Origin: Halomonas campaniensis
Lineage (GTDB): Bacteria; Pseudomonadota; Gammaproteobacteria; Pseudomonadales; Halomonadaceae
Assembly (NCBI RefSeq): GCF_014193375.1
Contig: NZ_JACHZF010000011.1
Location: 81,884-145,883 of the forward strand
Length of the DNA: 64,000 nucleotides
Direction: 5' to 3'
Position 1 is the first letter of the stretch. Each line of letters begins with the position of its first letter. Both the position numbers and the translations under genes were made by a program. The notes beneath the pieces are model-generated. The model was not told the origin of the DNA. It did no database searches and was given only the letters and a program-made list of their open reading frames with translations. Positions 15,530-24,921 of the stretch are shown piece after piece.

Positions 15530-15958
15530 TTACTTGGCTGCTGCCTTGGGAGCGGCTTCCTTGACGGCCTTGGTGGCGGTCTCGGTGGCCTTCTGGACGC
15601 TCTCCTGGGCCTGCTTGACGCTACCCTCGGTCAGCTTCTGGCTCTGCTCGACGAAGTCCTGCTGCAGGGCCACGACCTTGTCGGCATCGCCCTTCAGGCG
15701 CTCGGTCAGCTCCTTGGCGACCTCCTGCTGCCCATCCAGGTAGCTCTTGAAGCCCTCGACGTCCTTGACCTCTACCAGGCGACGCAGCTGCGCCAGGTTG
15801 ACGTCAGCATAGGCCTTGGTGGCGTCGAGCTGGGCACTGACCAGCTTCTCGGTGAAATCGACGGACAGCGCGGCAAAGGCGCGGGCCGGAGCGAAGAACA
15901 TGGACTCGAACTGGGCGGTGTCGAACTGCTTGGTATCGAAAGCGAATGTCTGGGTCAT
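15530..15958 (-). CDS. Phasin family protein (polyhydroxyalkanoate granule coat)
   Basis: A 142-residue soluble protein, largely amphipathic helix, of the phasin_2 type: FESMFFAPARAFAALSVDFTEKLVSAQLDATKAYADVNLAQLR, then a long heptad-rich segment and an Ala/Lys-rich tail (KAVKEAAPKAAAK). Phasins coat polyhydroxyalkanoate granules and influence their size and number. The ATG at 15958 has GGAGG upstream. It stands alone between two hairpins; no PHA synthase gene is in this window. The family also includes stress- and DNA-associated members, so granule binding is the likely rather than certain role. Confidence 0.88.
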   Translation of the reverse strand: MTQTFAFDTKQFDTAQFESMFFAPARAFAALSVDFTEKLVSAQLDATKAYADVNLAQLRRLVEVKDVEGFKSYLDGQQEVAKELTERLKGDADKVVALQQDFVEQSQKLTEGSVKQAQESVQKATETATKAVKEAAPKAAAK

Positions 15959-16181
15959 GATGAGAACCTCCAGGGTTCTTGGTGCCATGTAACGGGAGAT
16001 CCCGCTCTATGCACTGCATGGTAGCAGCCATTTTTGTGCAGTGCAACATGAGATCTTCTCGGCCGCTTGATCAGCGGCCGGGAACCTCATCAGGAGCACC
16101 GGACGGGCCTGCAGGACACGGGCCGGAAACATCCGCCTCGTTGGCTTCGACGCCACAGCGACGGGCAGGCGGGCCATGCAG

Positions 16182-17315
16182 TCAGGGGCTGTCCACCCGA
16201 TCCATGGGCATCACCCTTCCCGTCTGCCAGCCATCGCGTCCCTGGGCCTTGACCCAGTAGAGCGCCTGGTCCGCCGCGGCATAGGCCTCGGTGAAGGCCT
16301 CACACGCGGCAATGAACTGGACCCCTCCCACGCTCAGCGTCACGTGGGGTCCTGCCGGATGGTCAGGATGGGACAGCGCTGCCCGGCGCACCTGATCCAC
16401 TACCAACGCACACGACCGCTCGAGGGTGCCGGCGCTGTCACAGGGGAGCAGAACGGCAAACTCGTCACCGCCCATGCGATAGAGCCGCGCCTCGCCGCCC
16501 AGCGCCTTGGCAATCAGCGCGACCAGCTCACGCAGCAGGCGGTCACCGTCCGGATGGCCCAGGGCGTCGTTGTAGGGCTTGAAGTAGTCGATATCGATCA
16601 GGATCAGGCCCAGGGAACGGCCGGCCTGGGCATCGATGTCGTCGTGCAGCGCCGTGCGATTGCCGATGCCGGTGAGGGGGTCGCGAAGCGCCTGGGCCAT
16701 CCAGCGCAGGCTCTCGCGGGTCGCCCGGTCCGCCTGGCGGCGCCTGCGCTCGTGCATGCCCCAGAACCCCAGCCCCAGCAGGTAGATGGCCAGGCTGCCC
16801 ATGAGTACCTGGGTCTGGTGACGGCGGGTTTCCTCCACGAACTGATTGGTCACCCGGGCGCGGCGATCGAGCTGATCCATCTCGATCTCGGTCAGGCAGC
16901 GGATGGGGGCCAGCAGATCCTGGCTGAGCAAAGCCGGCGACGGCACGATACCGCGGCTCAGGGTGTCATGGAGCCCGTCCAGGCGCTGCAGGCTCGGCAC
17001 GGTACAGGCATACTCGTTACGGTAGACGCCGATGTCGAACAGGCTGTAGCCCAGTTCGATCTGGAACCGGGCCCGCTGGGCGACAGCTTCGCTATCGCCC
17101 TCCTCGAGCAGGATACCCAGGCTCTCCTCCAGGTAGCGCCTGGAGCGAGTCGCCAGCTGCTGGCCGGTCAGGTTGCCCGACTGGCTGAAGTAGGCGTGGA
17201 TCTCGGGGTGAACCCAGCGCGTCTCGTAGGTGATCAGCAGCATCAGGGCCGTGAAGCTCATCAGGCTCAGCGACAGCCAGCCGATATAGCGTCGCCTGAC
17301 GCGGTGCCATCTCAC
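16182..17315 (-). CDS. Membrane-bound diguanylate cyclase (GGDEF)
   Basis: A 377-residue protein with two membrane helices (about 10-30 and 180-197) enclosing a periplasmic sensory region, then a short helix and a C-terminal GGDEF domain. The active site RMGGDEF is intact, together with DPLTGIGNR and the metal-binding DIDYFKPYND, so it should make cyclic di-GMP. The residues just before GGDEF do not form the RxxD inhibitory site, so product inhibition may be absent. The start is GTG and overlaps the upstream stop as GTGA, coupling it to the secreted protein gene before it. Confidence 0.9.
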   Translation of the reverse strand: MRWHRVRRRYIGWLSLSLMSFTALMLLITYETRWVHPEIHAYFSQSGNLTGQQLATRSRRYLEESLGILLEEGDSEAVAQRARFQIELGYSLFDIGVYRNEYACTVPSLQRLDGLHDTLSRGIVPSPALLSQDLLAPIRCLTEIEMDQLDRRARVTNQFVEETRRHQTQVLMGSLAIYLLGLGFWGMHERRRRQADRATRESLRWMAQALRDPLTGIGNRTALHDDIDAQAGRSLGLILIDIDYFKPYNDALGHPDGDRLLRELVALIAKALGGEARLYRMGGDEFAVLLPCDSAGTLERSCALVVDQVRRAALSHPDHPAGPHVTLSVGGVQFIAACEAFTEAYAAADQALYWVKAQGRDGWQTGRVMPMDRVDSP

Positions 17316-17794
17316 CGCGATGCCTCGATCCCGCGTATCATCCAGACCCAGTCGTTGAAGTTGCGCAGGTTGGCGGGATCGCGATTGCCATAGTCGCGCT
17401 CCACCAGGCGCACGGGGCCACGTTCGCGCAGGCCCAGGGGCTCCCCGTCATGATGGGTCACCAGGATCCAGTTGGGGTCGTCCCAGCCGCCCAGCGTCAC
17501 CTCGTAGTCATCCCAGGCGGTGAAGGCCAGGCGCGCGGGCACCTCGCCGAACTGCTCCACCAGCAGGTCGCGGAACACCAGGCCGGTGATGTCGACCTCT
17601 TCCGCCAGGTAGGGATCGAAGAAGGTGAAGTGCACGTCGGCACGCTCGCGCAGCGCCGCGACCTCGACCCGACTCTCCTGCTCACCCTGCTGGAACACCA
17701 CCACGTCGGGGCTGGCCAGGGCCACCCCGGCGGGCCAGAGGGGGAGACACACAAGGGAGACGAGCAGCCGGCGCACGTGATTGGCGGGCAGCAT
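17312..17794 (-). CDS. Secreted protein resembling molybdopterin-binding oxidoreductase domains, partner of the cyclase
   Basis: A 160-residue protein with a signal peptide (MLPANHVRRLLVSLVCLPLWPAGVALA). The mature part has a pattern (ITGLVFRDLLVEQFGEV, AWDDYEVTLGGWDDPNWILVTHHDGEPL, RGPVRLVERDYG) that resembles the small SUOX-like fold often annotated as molybdopterin-dependent oxidoreductase, without the cofactor cysteine I would expect. The start at 17794 has GAGGA upstream; another at 17821 lacks one. The gene is coupled by a 4-base overlap to the diguanylate cyclase, so it may be a periplasmic ligand-binding partner of that sensor. This role is inference. Confidence 0.65.
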   Translation of the reverse strand: MLPANHVRRLLVSLVCLPLWPAGVALASPDVVVFQQGEQESRVEVAALRERADVHFTFFDPYLAEEVDITGLVFRDLLVEQFGEVPARLAFTAWDDYEVTLGGWDDPNWILVTHHDGEPLGLRERGPVRLVERDYGNRDPANLRNFNDWVWMIRGIEASR

Positions 17795-17992
17795 GGCGGA
17801 AGTCCTCTGCGTAGTTGTCATTCGAGTTCTGGTTTTTTGGCGAGTGTAGCATGGCGTGTGAACCACGAAAGGAGCTCCCGCGCTGGCTACCGGACGACTT
17901 TCGTTCAGGGTCCTTTCAACTATATAAGGCAAGGCGCCGCGGCAAGGGCCGCGGCGCGTTCAGGAGGAGCAGGAGTGGGTGGAGAGCCCGGC

Positions 17993-19321
17993 TCAGCGCC
18001 AGGAAGGGCCGCTCATCACGTCGGGCAGCCAGGTGGCGATCCAGGGGAAGGCCAGCACCAGGGCCAGTACCACCAGCTGACAGGCGATGAAGGGAATCAC
18101 CCCGCGGTACATGTGCTTCAGCGTCACCTCCAGCGGCGTGATGGCCCGCAGGTAGAAGATCGCCGGTGCCAGGGGCGGCGTCAGGTAGCTGGTCTGCAGC
18201 ACCACCAGGAAGGCGACGCAGAACCATATCTCGTCGAAGCCCAGCATCCGCACAATCGGCATCGCCACCGGCACGATGATCAGCACCACCGAGATCAGGT
18301 CGAGCACGAAGCCGGCGATGAAGGCGATCAGCAGGATCAGCCCCAGAATCATCCACGGGCTTAGACCCGTATCCATCAGCAGCGACTGCACCGTAGCCAT
18401 GCCCCCGGAGGCGAAAAAGACACCGGCAAACATGCTGCCCCCCAGCACGATCAGCAGGATCATGGCCGAGATGTTCATGGTCTTGATCGCCGCATGCCAC
18501 AGCACCTCGCGATTGAGGTTGCGGTAGGCCAGGGCCAGCAGTATCGAGCCCAGCGCCCCGCAGGCCGCCGCCTCGGTCGGCGTGGCCAGCCCCATCAGGA
18601 TGGTGCCCAGCACGGTGAAGATCAGCGCCATGGTCGGCAGCAGCGCCACCAGGGTGATGCGCATCCGCTCCGGCCAGTCGACCTCGTCCTCGGTCTCCAC
18701 CACCCTGGGGGCCATCTCCGGCTTCAGGTAGGAGACGCCGATGATATAGATGAGGAACATCACCGCCATCAGGAAGCCCGGGATCAGCAGGCCGCTGAAC
18801 AGCGCACCCACCGACACCCCGGCCACCGGCCCCAGCACCACCACGGTGATGGAGGGCGGGATCGCGGTCCCCAGTGAGCCGCTGGCACAGATGGTGCCGG
18901 ACATCAGGCTCTTGCTGTAGTGGTGCTTGAGCATCACCGGGATCGCCAGCATGCCGATCACGGCCTCGGTGGCGCCCACCACGCCGCTGGAGGCGGCAAA
19001 CAGGGTACCCATGATGATGGCGCCCACACCGAGGCCACCGGGCAGCCGCCGGGTCCAGAGATGGATGGCGCCGAACAGCCGCTCGGCGATCCCCGAGCGC
19101 TCGAGCATCGCGCCCATGAAGATGAACAGCGGCACCGCAGCGAGGATCGAGTTGGAGGCAGTGTCCTCGATCTTGGTGAGCAGCTGATAGGCGGCGACAT
19201 CGCCGAACTGGATCATCCCGAACAGGGTCGCCACCACGATCATCGAGAAGGCGATGGGGAAACCGGCGATGATGAAGGCCATCAGCGCCGGGAACATCAG
19301 CAGGGCCAGGAAGCTGCTCAT
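17993..19321 (-). CDS. dctM: TRAP transporter large permease (DctM type)
   Basis: A 442-residue protein with about twelve membrane segments from the first residues (MSSFLALLMFPALMAFIIAGFPIAFSM), the usual length for DctM, which drives sodium-coupled uptake of the substrate delivered by the binding protein. The start at 19321 overlaps the stop of the small permease as ATGA; an open extension further upstream is out of character for the family and overlaps dctQ. Substrate specificity lies in the dctP gene at 19966. Confidence 0.92.
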   Translation of the reverse strand: MSSFLALLMFPALMAFIIAGFPIAFSMIVVATLFGMIQFGDVAAYQLLTKIEDTASNSILAAVPLFIFMGAMLERSGIAERLFGAIHLWTRRLPGGLGVGAIIMGTLFAASSGVVGATEAVIGMLAIPVMLKHHYSKSLMSGTICASGSLGTAIPPSITVVVLGPVAGVSVGALFSGLLIPGFLMAVMFLIYIIGVSYLKPEMAPRVVETEDEVDWPERMRITLVALLPTMALIFTVLGTILMGLATPTEAAACGALGSILLALAYRNLNREVLWHAAIKTMNISAMILLIVLGGSMFAGVFFASGGMATVQSLLMDTGLSPWMILGLILLIAFIAGFVLDLISVVLIIVPVAMPIVRMLGFDEIWFCVAFLVVLQTSYLTPPLAPAIFYLRAITPLEVTLKHMYRGVIPFIACQLVVLALVLAFPWIATWLPDVMSGPSWR

Positions 19322-19836
19322 GCCTCGCCCTCCTCGTCCAGTTGGCGGCCCAACAGCACCGCCAGCGACTTGATCAGCTCCGCGACCACCTGAAGGGCCA
19401 GCAGCCCGAAGCCCACGAACCACACCGTGAAGATGGGCCAGACCACCGGGTTCCACGCCGAGCGGCCGGAGCGCTCCTGCACCTGGAAGGCCTCCAGGGC
19501 ATACTTCGACAGCTCCCACACCAGCCATACCAGCACCGGCAGGAACAGCAGGTAGCCGACCACACGCACCAGGGCGTTGGGCCGCGGGCCGAGTTGCAGG
19601 CTCACCAGGTCCACGCTGACGTGCTGGCCCACGCGCAGCGCATTGGCCATGCCCAGCATGAAGATGGCGCCCATCACCATGTAGCTGATCTCGAACGCCC
19701 ACAGGGTGGGACGGCCGATCACATAGCGACTGAAGACCTCGGTGACCAGGGCACCGATCAGAGGGAAGATCAGCACGGCGCCGATCCCCCCGGCAAAACG
19801 GGTCAGGGATTCAATACTCTTGATCAGGACATTCAT
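19318..19836 (-). CDS. dctQ: TRAP transporter small permease (DctQ type)
   Basis: A 172-residue protein with four membrane helices and the family pattern FSRYVIGRPTLWAFEISYMVMGAIFMLGMANALRVGQHVSVDLV. It forms the membrane complex with the following dctM and overlaps it by four bases. A hairpin at 19870-19901 lies between this gene and dctP. Confidence 0.9.
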   Translation of the reverse strand: MNVLIKSIESLTRFAGGIGAVLIFPLIGALVTEVFSRYVIGRPTLWAFEISYMVMGAIFMLGMANALRVGQHVSVDLVSLQLGPRPNALVRVVGYLLFLPVLVWLVWELSKYALEAFQVQERSGRSAWNPVVWPIFTVWFVGFGLLALQVVAELIKSLAVLLGRQLDEEGEA

Positions 19837-19869
19837 GGTTCAGGTTCCGATTGCCTGGAAACGGCAAGA

Positions 19870-19901
19870 CCCCGACGGGCCCTGATGAGGCGGCGTCGGG
19901 G
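19870..19901 (-). other. Intra-operon hairpin between dctP and dctQ
   Basis: CCCCGACG (19870-19877) pairs with CGTCGGGG (19894-19901) around a 16-base loop, followed on the minus strand by TCTT. Such hairpins after a binding-protein gene often protect its mRNA or reduce read-through into the permease genes, giving an excess of the binding protein. Confidence 0.5.
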
Positions 19902-19965
19902 CCAGGGAAGGCGACAGCGGACGCAGGCGGCGGGTGATCCGCCTACGCGCCCACGAGGCTTGCGA

Positions 19966-21027
19966 TCAGCGCTCGATGCCGCCCATCGGCAGGCGATATT
20001 CCGGCCAGCGGCTCATCGCATCCTTGAAGCCGCGCTGGGACTCGAGCACGCGAGCGAACCACTCGTTGTCCGCGGCGTACTCATCTTCCCACTTCTCGGT
20101 CTCTTCATAGATGGTGTCGATGAACGACTGGTCCAGATGGACGATCTCGTTGGGGCCGTCGACCAGTTCCTGATAGGCGTCCAGGTCGGCGAACGAGCTG
20201 GCCAGCCAGGTCTCGAACACTGTCAGCTTGCCGGCCAGGCGCAGAATCTCCTGCTCCTCCTCGGAGAGCTCGTTCCAGGTGTCCTCGTTGACCTGGCACT
20301 CAAGGAAACCGCCGGACTGATGCACCCCGGGGATGATCACGTACTGGGCCACTTCCTGGAAGCCGGTCGGGCGATTCATCTCCGGGCTGCCCCACTCGGC
20401 GGCGTCGATCACGCCCCGCTCCAGCGCGCTGTAGATATCGCCGCCGGCCATCACCACGGTGGATGCCCCGAGACGGGACGCCAGCTCCGCCCATGCACCG
20501 GAAGTGCGCAGCCGCAGGCCCTGAAAGTCCTCCAGCGTCTCTACCTTCTTGTTGGAGTGCAGGAAGATCTCGGTGCCGAGGATGGCACAGGGGAAGGCCA
20601 CCACGTCGAAGACATCCCGACGGAACTCCTCGTAGAGCTCCACGCCGCCGCCCTCGTACATCCACAGCATGAACTCCTCCGGCGTCAAGCCACTGGAGTG
20701 GCCGGCCAGCAGCGCGGCGGTGGGGTCGGTGCCGTAGTCGTAGTTGATGTAGTTGTGGCTGATCTGGGCCACGCCGGCCTTGACGGTGTTGGTCACCCGC
20801 AGCGCGCCGCCCAGGGTGCCTCCGGGGAACACCTCGATCTCGATGCTGCCACCAGTCAGCTGGTTGACGCGGTCGGCGTAGAGCTGGGCATCCCGCTCCA
20901 GCCAGGGGCCGCCGCTCCAGGGCGTGGCCATGCGCCAGCTGCGATCGGCCGCCTCGGCCACTGCCGAAGCGGAGGCGAGACCCATGGCCAGGCCCACGGA
21001 AATCGCGATCCGGTTGAGTTTATGCAT
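19966..21027 (-). CDS. dctP: TRAP substrate-binding protein (DctP type)
   Basis: A 353-residue periplasmic binding protein with a signal peptide (MHKLNRIAISVGLAMGLASASAVAEA). The mature part shows the DctP pattern, including FPGGTLGGALRVTNTVKAGVAQI and the central GGDIYSALERGVIDAAEWGSP. The last resembles TakP-like members that bind 2-oxo acids or similar monocarboxylates, usually through an Arg and a metal. The start at 21027 has AGGGAG upstream. It leads the dctPQM operon; no regulator or catabolic enzyme adjoins it, so the substrate remains open. Confidence 0.88.
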   Translation of the reverse strand: MHKLNRIAISVGLAMGLASASAVAEAADRSWRMATPWSGGPWLERDAQLYADRVNQLTGGSIEIEVFPGGTLGGALRVTNTVKAGVAQISHNYINYDYGTDPTAALLAGHSSGLTPEEFMLWMYEGGGVELYEEFRRDVFDVVAFPCAILGTEIFLHSNKKVETLEDFQGLRLRTSGAWAELASRLGASTVVMAGGDIYSALERGVIDAAEWGSPEMNRPTGFQEVAQYVIIPGVHQSGGFLECQVNEDTWNELSEEEQEILRLAGKLTVFETWLASSFADLDAYQELVDGPNEIVHLDQSFIDTIYEETEKWEDEYAADNEWFARVLESQRGFKDAMSRWPEYRLPMGGIER

Positions 21028-21306
21028 TGTCAGTCGCTCCCTTGTCATGGCCGGCACGCCCGCGGCGATGTCCGGCCGTTATTGTGTTGCAATCAGGGTT
21101 CAGGTTGAGCCATCCCTACCTTACGGCCTGTCCATCCCGATAATTTGCCCGAGGCTACGCAACGCTCTGCCGAAACTCAGGAAATCGAGGGAGTGTTGGA
21201 AGACGCTCTGATGTAATCATGCAATTAAGGGGCCAAGGAGACGTCAACGGTGTCATAAGTGACAGGGCGCTGGACCATGGGAGCGGAAGTTCCCTGTTCC
21301 CCGGCA

Positions 21307-21846
21307 TCACGCCGGTCCCGGCGCCGCCACACGCATCTCGAAGGCGTTGAGCGTCATGGCCACCAGCGAGTAGTAGCCGATGATGCCCACCACCTCGACC
21401 AGGGCCTGGGTGCCAAGCGCCTGCCGGGCGGCATTGAAGGTGTCGTCGTCGATGCGGCGTTCGTCCAGCAACTGGCGCGCAAGGGTCTGAAGCAGTTCCA
21501 GCCTCGGGGTCTCGAGGCGCGCCCAGCCGCCCTCGCGAAGGGTTGCCACCGTTGCCTCCGGCAGGCCCGCCTCAATCGCAATGGGCTCATGGATCTGCTG
21601 CTCACCGTCACAGTGAAAATGCGCGGCAACGCAGAGGATCAGGAGCTCACTCTCGACCAGTGAGAGCTGCGTGTCATAGCGGCAGAAAGCGCCCAGCTGC
21701 TGAGCGGGCCCCGCAAGCCCTGGGCTGTGTAGCCAGGCCAGGAAGGGGCCATCGGCATTGCCCCGGGTCTTGAGCACCGATTGGTAGATAGCGTGCTGCT
21801 GCGGGTCCATGTCGTGTGCCGAGGGCAACTCGATCCTTGACTGCAT
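21307..21846 (-). CDS. Carboxymuconolactone decarboxylase/AhpD-like family protein
   Basis: A 179-residue protein of the CMD/AhpD alpha-helical family: ESELLILCVAAHFHCDGEQQIHEPIAIEAGLPEATV corresponds to the family core, with the conserved His but without the CxxC pair of peroxidase members, so a lyase or decarboxylase type is more likely. It ends the operon that contains the TAXI-TRAP transporter and a 3-hydroxyacyl-type dehydrogenase, and may process the imported compound. The specific reaction cannot be derived. Confidence 0.75.
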   Translation of the reverse strand: MQSRIELPSAHDMDPQQHAIYQSVLKTRGNADGPFLAWLHSPGLAGPAQQLGAFCRYDTQLSLVESELLILCVAAHFHCDGEQQIHEPIAIEAGLPEATVATLREGGWARLETPRLELLQTLARQLLDERRIDDDTFNAARQALGTQALVEVVGIIGYYSLVAMTLNAFEMRVAAPGPA

Positions 21847-21864
21847 GTCGTGTCTCCAGCGTGG

Positions 21865-23781
21865 TTACAGGTCTTGTTTCACGGGGGGGCGAATGGGCTC
21901 TCTCCTGCCCTGCTGGCGGCCCGCGACGAAGCAGTAGGTCGCGATCACGACAATCAGCACACCGCCTGCCAGGTCAACCAGCATCCCGGGCATGATCAGC
22001 ATCAGCGCAGCCGCGAACAGCAGACCCCTCAGGTAAAGGTTCATGCGAATCCAGAGCCAGCCGATCAGCGAGGCGGCCAGTGCAATGACGCCGACGCCTG
22101 CCGCCAGCGAGTTGATCGTCATCTGCAGGCCAGAACCGAGCCCCAGGATCGACGGCGCGAAGACGAACATGTAGGGCACGATGAAGCTGGCCAGTCCGAG
22201 CTTGAGGGCGGTCAGGCTGGTGCGCCACGGGTCGGAGTCGGCAATGGCGGCGGCGGCATAGGAGGCCAGCGCCACCGGTGGCGTGATCGCCGACACCCCG
22301 GCGCAATACATGACGAACAGGTGCGCCGCCAGGATGGGTACGCCAAACTCGACGAGCCCCGGGGCCAGCAACACGGCGAGGATGATGTAGGCCGCCGGGG
22401 TGGGCATGCCCATCCCCAGAATCACCCCACACAGCATGGTCAGGACCAGCAGCAAGGGCAGGCTGCCCTGTGAAATGCTCAGCACGATGGAACTCATCCG
22501 CAACCCGAGCCCGGTCTGGGTCACGACCCCGACGATGATGCCCCCCACGGCGCTGGCGATGGTGATCTGGCCGATGATGCGCGGCGCATCATTCATGGCC
22601 TTGAGGCAATTCTCGACCAGCAGCGTGCGAGACTCCCGCTCGAACACCACCTGAGCCAGGACCAGGGAGCCGAGCGCATAGAGCGCCGCCAGCGTGGGCG
22701 TATAACCACTGGAGAGAACGCCAAGCATCACGATCACTGGCAGCAGCAGGTAGCCGCGCTGCTTGAGCACCTCGAAAGCGCGGACATCCGCGACCTCGGG
22801 AGAGAGCTCGAGGCGCCGTGCCTCGAAGTGCACCATGGCGATGACCGAGATGAAGTAAAGCAGCGCCGGGATGATGGCCGCCTGGGCGATCTCGATGTAG
22901 GGCATGCCGATGAATTCGGCCATGATGAAGGCGGCGGAGCCCATCACCGGGGGCATGAACTGCCCGCCCGACGAGGAGACAGCCTCCACCCCTGCGGCGA
23001 AACGTGGCGGAAAGCCGGCACGCTTCATGGTCGGGATGGTGAAGGAACCGGTGACCACGACGTTGCCGGCCGAGCTTCCCGACAGAGACCCCATCAGGGC
23101 GCTGGAGACCACGGCGGTCTTGGCCGCACCGCCGGTAAAACGACCGGTCAGACTGCGCGCCAGGTCGGTGAAGAAGGTACCGGCGCCAGATGAGACCAGG
23201 AAGGCACCGAAAAGCACGAACAGGAATACATAAGTGGCCGTGACCCTCAACGGCGTCGTCCAGAGGCCATCCTGGGTCAGGTAGGTGGACTCGATGATCG
23301 ATTCGAAGCTGTAACCGCGATGCCACAGCACGGACGGCAGGTAATTGCCCCACAGCGCATAGGCGATGGCCGTCGCGCCCAGGATCACCAGGGGCCAGCC
23401 GACCACCCGGCGGGCCGCCTCAAGCACGGTAAATACCAGCATGGCACCGAACAGCAGCTGCGGCGTGGTAAGCGGATCGAAATAGAGCATCCGCTGCTGC
23501 AGCTCGGCAGAATTCAGGGCGAGAAAAGCACAACCGCCGACCGCCATGGCAGTCAGGCCCAGGTCTCGCAGGATGAGCAGGGCCCCGAGGGACCCTGCGG
23601 CAGGTTTGCGATAGGTCCAGAAGATGATCACCAGGGCAAACCCGAGGTGTACGGGCAAATGCACTTCGGAGATGGGCGTCCCGAAGAAGGCCGTCATGAT
23701 GTGGTAGAAGGACATGGCGACGGCAAGCGCCGTGACCGTGTGCTTCAAACCCGTCCGGAACGTGTCGTGGGAAAGTGTCAT
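21865..23781 (-). CDS. TRAP transporter fused permease (TAXI type, DctQM fusion)
   Basis: A 638-residue permease with about sixteen hydrophobic segments in which the small (Q) and large (M) subunits are fused, the usual form for TAXI-TRAP systems. Family landmarks are SGSSAGNVVVTGSFTIPTMK and the late GMGMPTPAAYIILAVLLAP. It is preceded by the TAXI binding protein gene (about 45 bases apart) and followed by the CMD-family gene. TAXI systems have been linked to glutamate, 2-oxoglutarate and other carboxylates, but the substrate here is not indicated. Confidence 0.9.
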   Translation of the reverse strand: MTLSHDTFRTGLKHTVTALAVAMSFYHIMTAFFGTPISEVHLPVHLGFALVIIFWTYRKPAAGSLGALLILRDLGLTAMAVGGCAFLALNSAELQQRMLYFDPLTTPQLLFGAMLVFTVLEAARRVVGWPLVILGATAIAYALWGNYLPSVLWHRGYSFESIIESTYLTQDGLWTTPLRVTATYVFLFVLFGAFLVSSGAGTFFTDLARSLTGRFTGGAAKTAVVSSALMGSLSGSSAGNVVVTGSFTIPTMKRAGFPPRFAAGVEAVSSSGGQFMPPVMGSAAFIMAEFIGMPYIEIAQAAIIPALLYFISVIAMVHFEARRLELSPEVADVRAFEVLKQRGYLLLPVIVMLGVLSSGYTPTLAALYALGSLVLAQVVFERESRTLLVENCLKAMNDAPRIIGQITIASAVGGIIVGVVTQTGLGLRMSSIVLSISQGSLPLLLVLTMLCGVILGMGMPTPAAYIILAVLLAPGLVEFGVPILAAHLFVMYCAGVSAITPPVALASYAAAAIADSDPWRTSLTALKLGLASFIVPYMFVFAPSILGLGSGLQMTINSLAAGVGVIALAASLIGWLWIRMNLYLRGLLFAAALMLIMPGMLVDLAGGVLIVVIATYCFVAGRQQGRREPIRPPVKQDL

Positions 23782-23825
23782 TGGCTCGACCTCATGGGCT
23801 TGCCCTGGCTGTTGGCGAGACGTGA

Positions 23826-24809
23826 TCAGAAGGTGTTGTTGATCTCGACGCCGGCTTCCTCATAGGCGCGCACGGCCCCCGGGTGTAGCTCGATGCCGGC
23901 GATGTTCGCCATGTACTCGCCGCTCAACGGCGCCATGGCCGCATGCACTCCCTGGATGCGCTCAAGGTTGTCGAGCATGGTCTTGACGATCCAGTAGGCA
24001 TCCTCCTCCGGCATGTCCTCATGGGAGAACAGGATCAGATCCGAGGTCACGGTGGGAATATCGACCTCCTGGCCCGGATAGCTCCCGGCCGGGATGGAGG
24101 AATAGGCATAACCCGGGTTGATGTCGCTGATCCGTTCAAACTCCTCCTCGGAGAGCGGCAGCAGCTTCATGTCGACGGTGTGGAAGAGTTCGGTGAAGGT
24201 GCCATTGGGGTAGCCTGAGAGCAGGGTGAAGCCCTCGAGGTTGCCATCCTTGATGGCATCGGAGGCAAAGTTGTGGCTGCCGCGGGCGCAGTCGAGATCC
24301 TCTTCGCTGATGCCGGCGGCCTCGAGACGGTCCACGAATGCGGCCTGGGTAGAGTTGCCCAGCGCCATGCAGTTGACGCTGACCCCGACCAGTTCCTCCA
24401 CCGACTCGATACCGGAGTCTCGGGTAACCCCGACGTGCTGGTAGCTCGGGAACAGGGCCGCCAGGGCCCGCACGTTGGTGATCGGCTCGTTGAAGGGCGC
24501 CTGGCCGGCCTGAGCCACCGGCGGCACCGTGGAGGTGGTCACGCCAAGTTCGGCCTGGCCGGCACTCACGCGCGAGACGTTGGCCAGGCCAGCCCCGACC
24601 TCGGCGTTGGTGCGTGTCCCCTCGCTGCCGAAGATTTCCGCAATGCCCGCAGTGATCGGATACCAGGTGCCACCGGGCGATCCGCTCAGCAGGCTGAGGT
24701 TGGAGGGCTGTGCCTGAGCCGTGGCACCTACGGTAAGGGCAAGGGCGGTCAGGCCGGCAAGGCCCGACCCTTTGAGCAGTCGCGAAGTACGAGTGGCTGT
24801 CGGCTTCAT
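23826..24809 (-). CDS. TAXI-family TRAP solute-binding protein
   Basis: A 327-residue periplasmic protein with a signal peptide (TALALTVGATAQAQ) and the TAXI opening LSLLSGSPGGTWYPITAGIAEIF, followed by VSAGQAELGVTTSTVPP. The ATG at 24809 has AGGAGAG upstream; the longer open frame upstream is out of family. It delivers substrate to the fused permease that follows. The dehydrogenase gene upstream in the same orientation suggests a hydroxy acid or carnitine-like compound. Confidence 0.9.
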   Translation of the reverse strand: MKPTATRTSRLLKGSGLAGLTALALTVGATAQAQPSNLSLLSGSPGGTWYPITAGIAEIFGSEGTRTNAEVGAGLANVSRVSAGQAELGVTTSTVPPVAQAGQAPFNEPITNVRALAALFPSYQHVGVTRDSGIESVEELVGVSVNCMALGNSTQAAFVDRLEAAGISEEDLDCARGSHNFASDAIKDGNLEGFTLLSGYPNGTFTELFHTVDMKLLPLSEEEFERISDINPGYAYSSIPAGSYPGQEVDIPTVTSDLILFSHEDMPEEDAYWIVKTMLDNLERIQGVHAAMAPLSGEYMANIAGIELHPGAVRAYEEAGVEINNTF

Positions 24810-24921
24810 GGGGTCTCTCCTGATTGTGCTTGTGGTAACCCTGGCCTTCCGCAGGCAAGGGGGAGTCGCACTGCCTCGGGGGCAGCAGGTCCTTCTCACC
24901 GCATGACGGTGCTGTCCTTGT

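Noticed and set aside
21028..21306. Search for a sigma-54 or other recognisable promoter ahead of dctP
   Set aside because: No GG-N10-GC element or convincing -35/-10 pair was found in these 279 bases.
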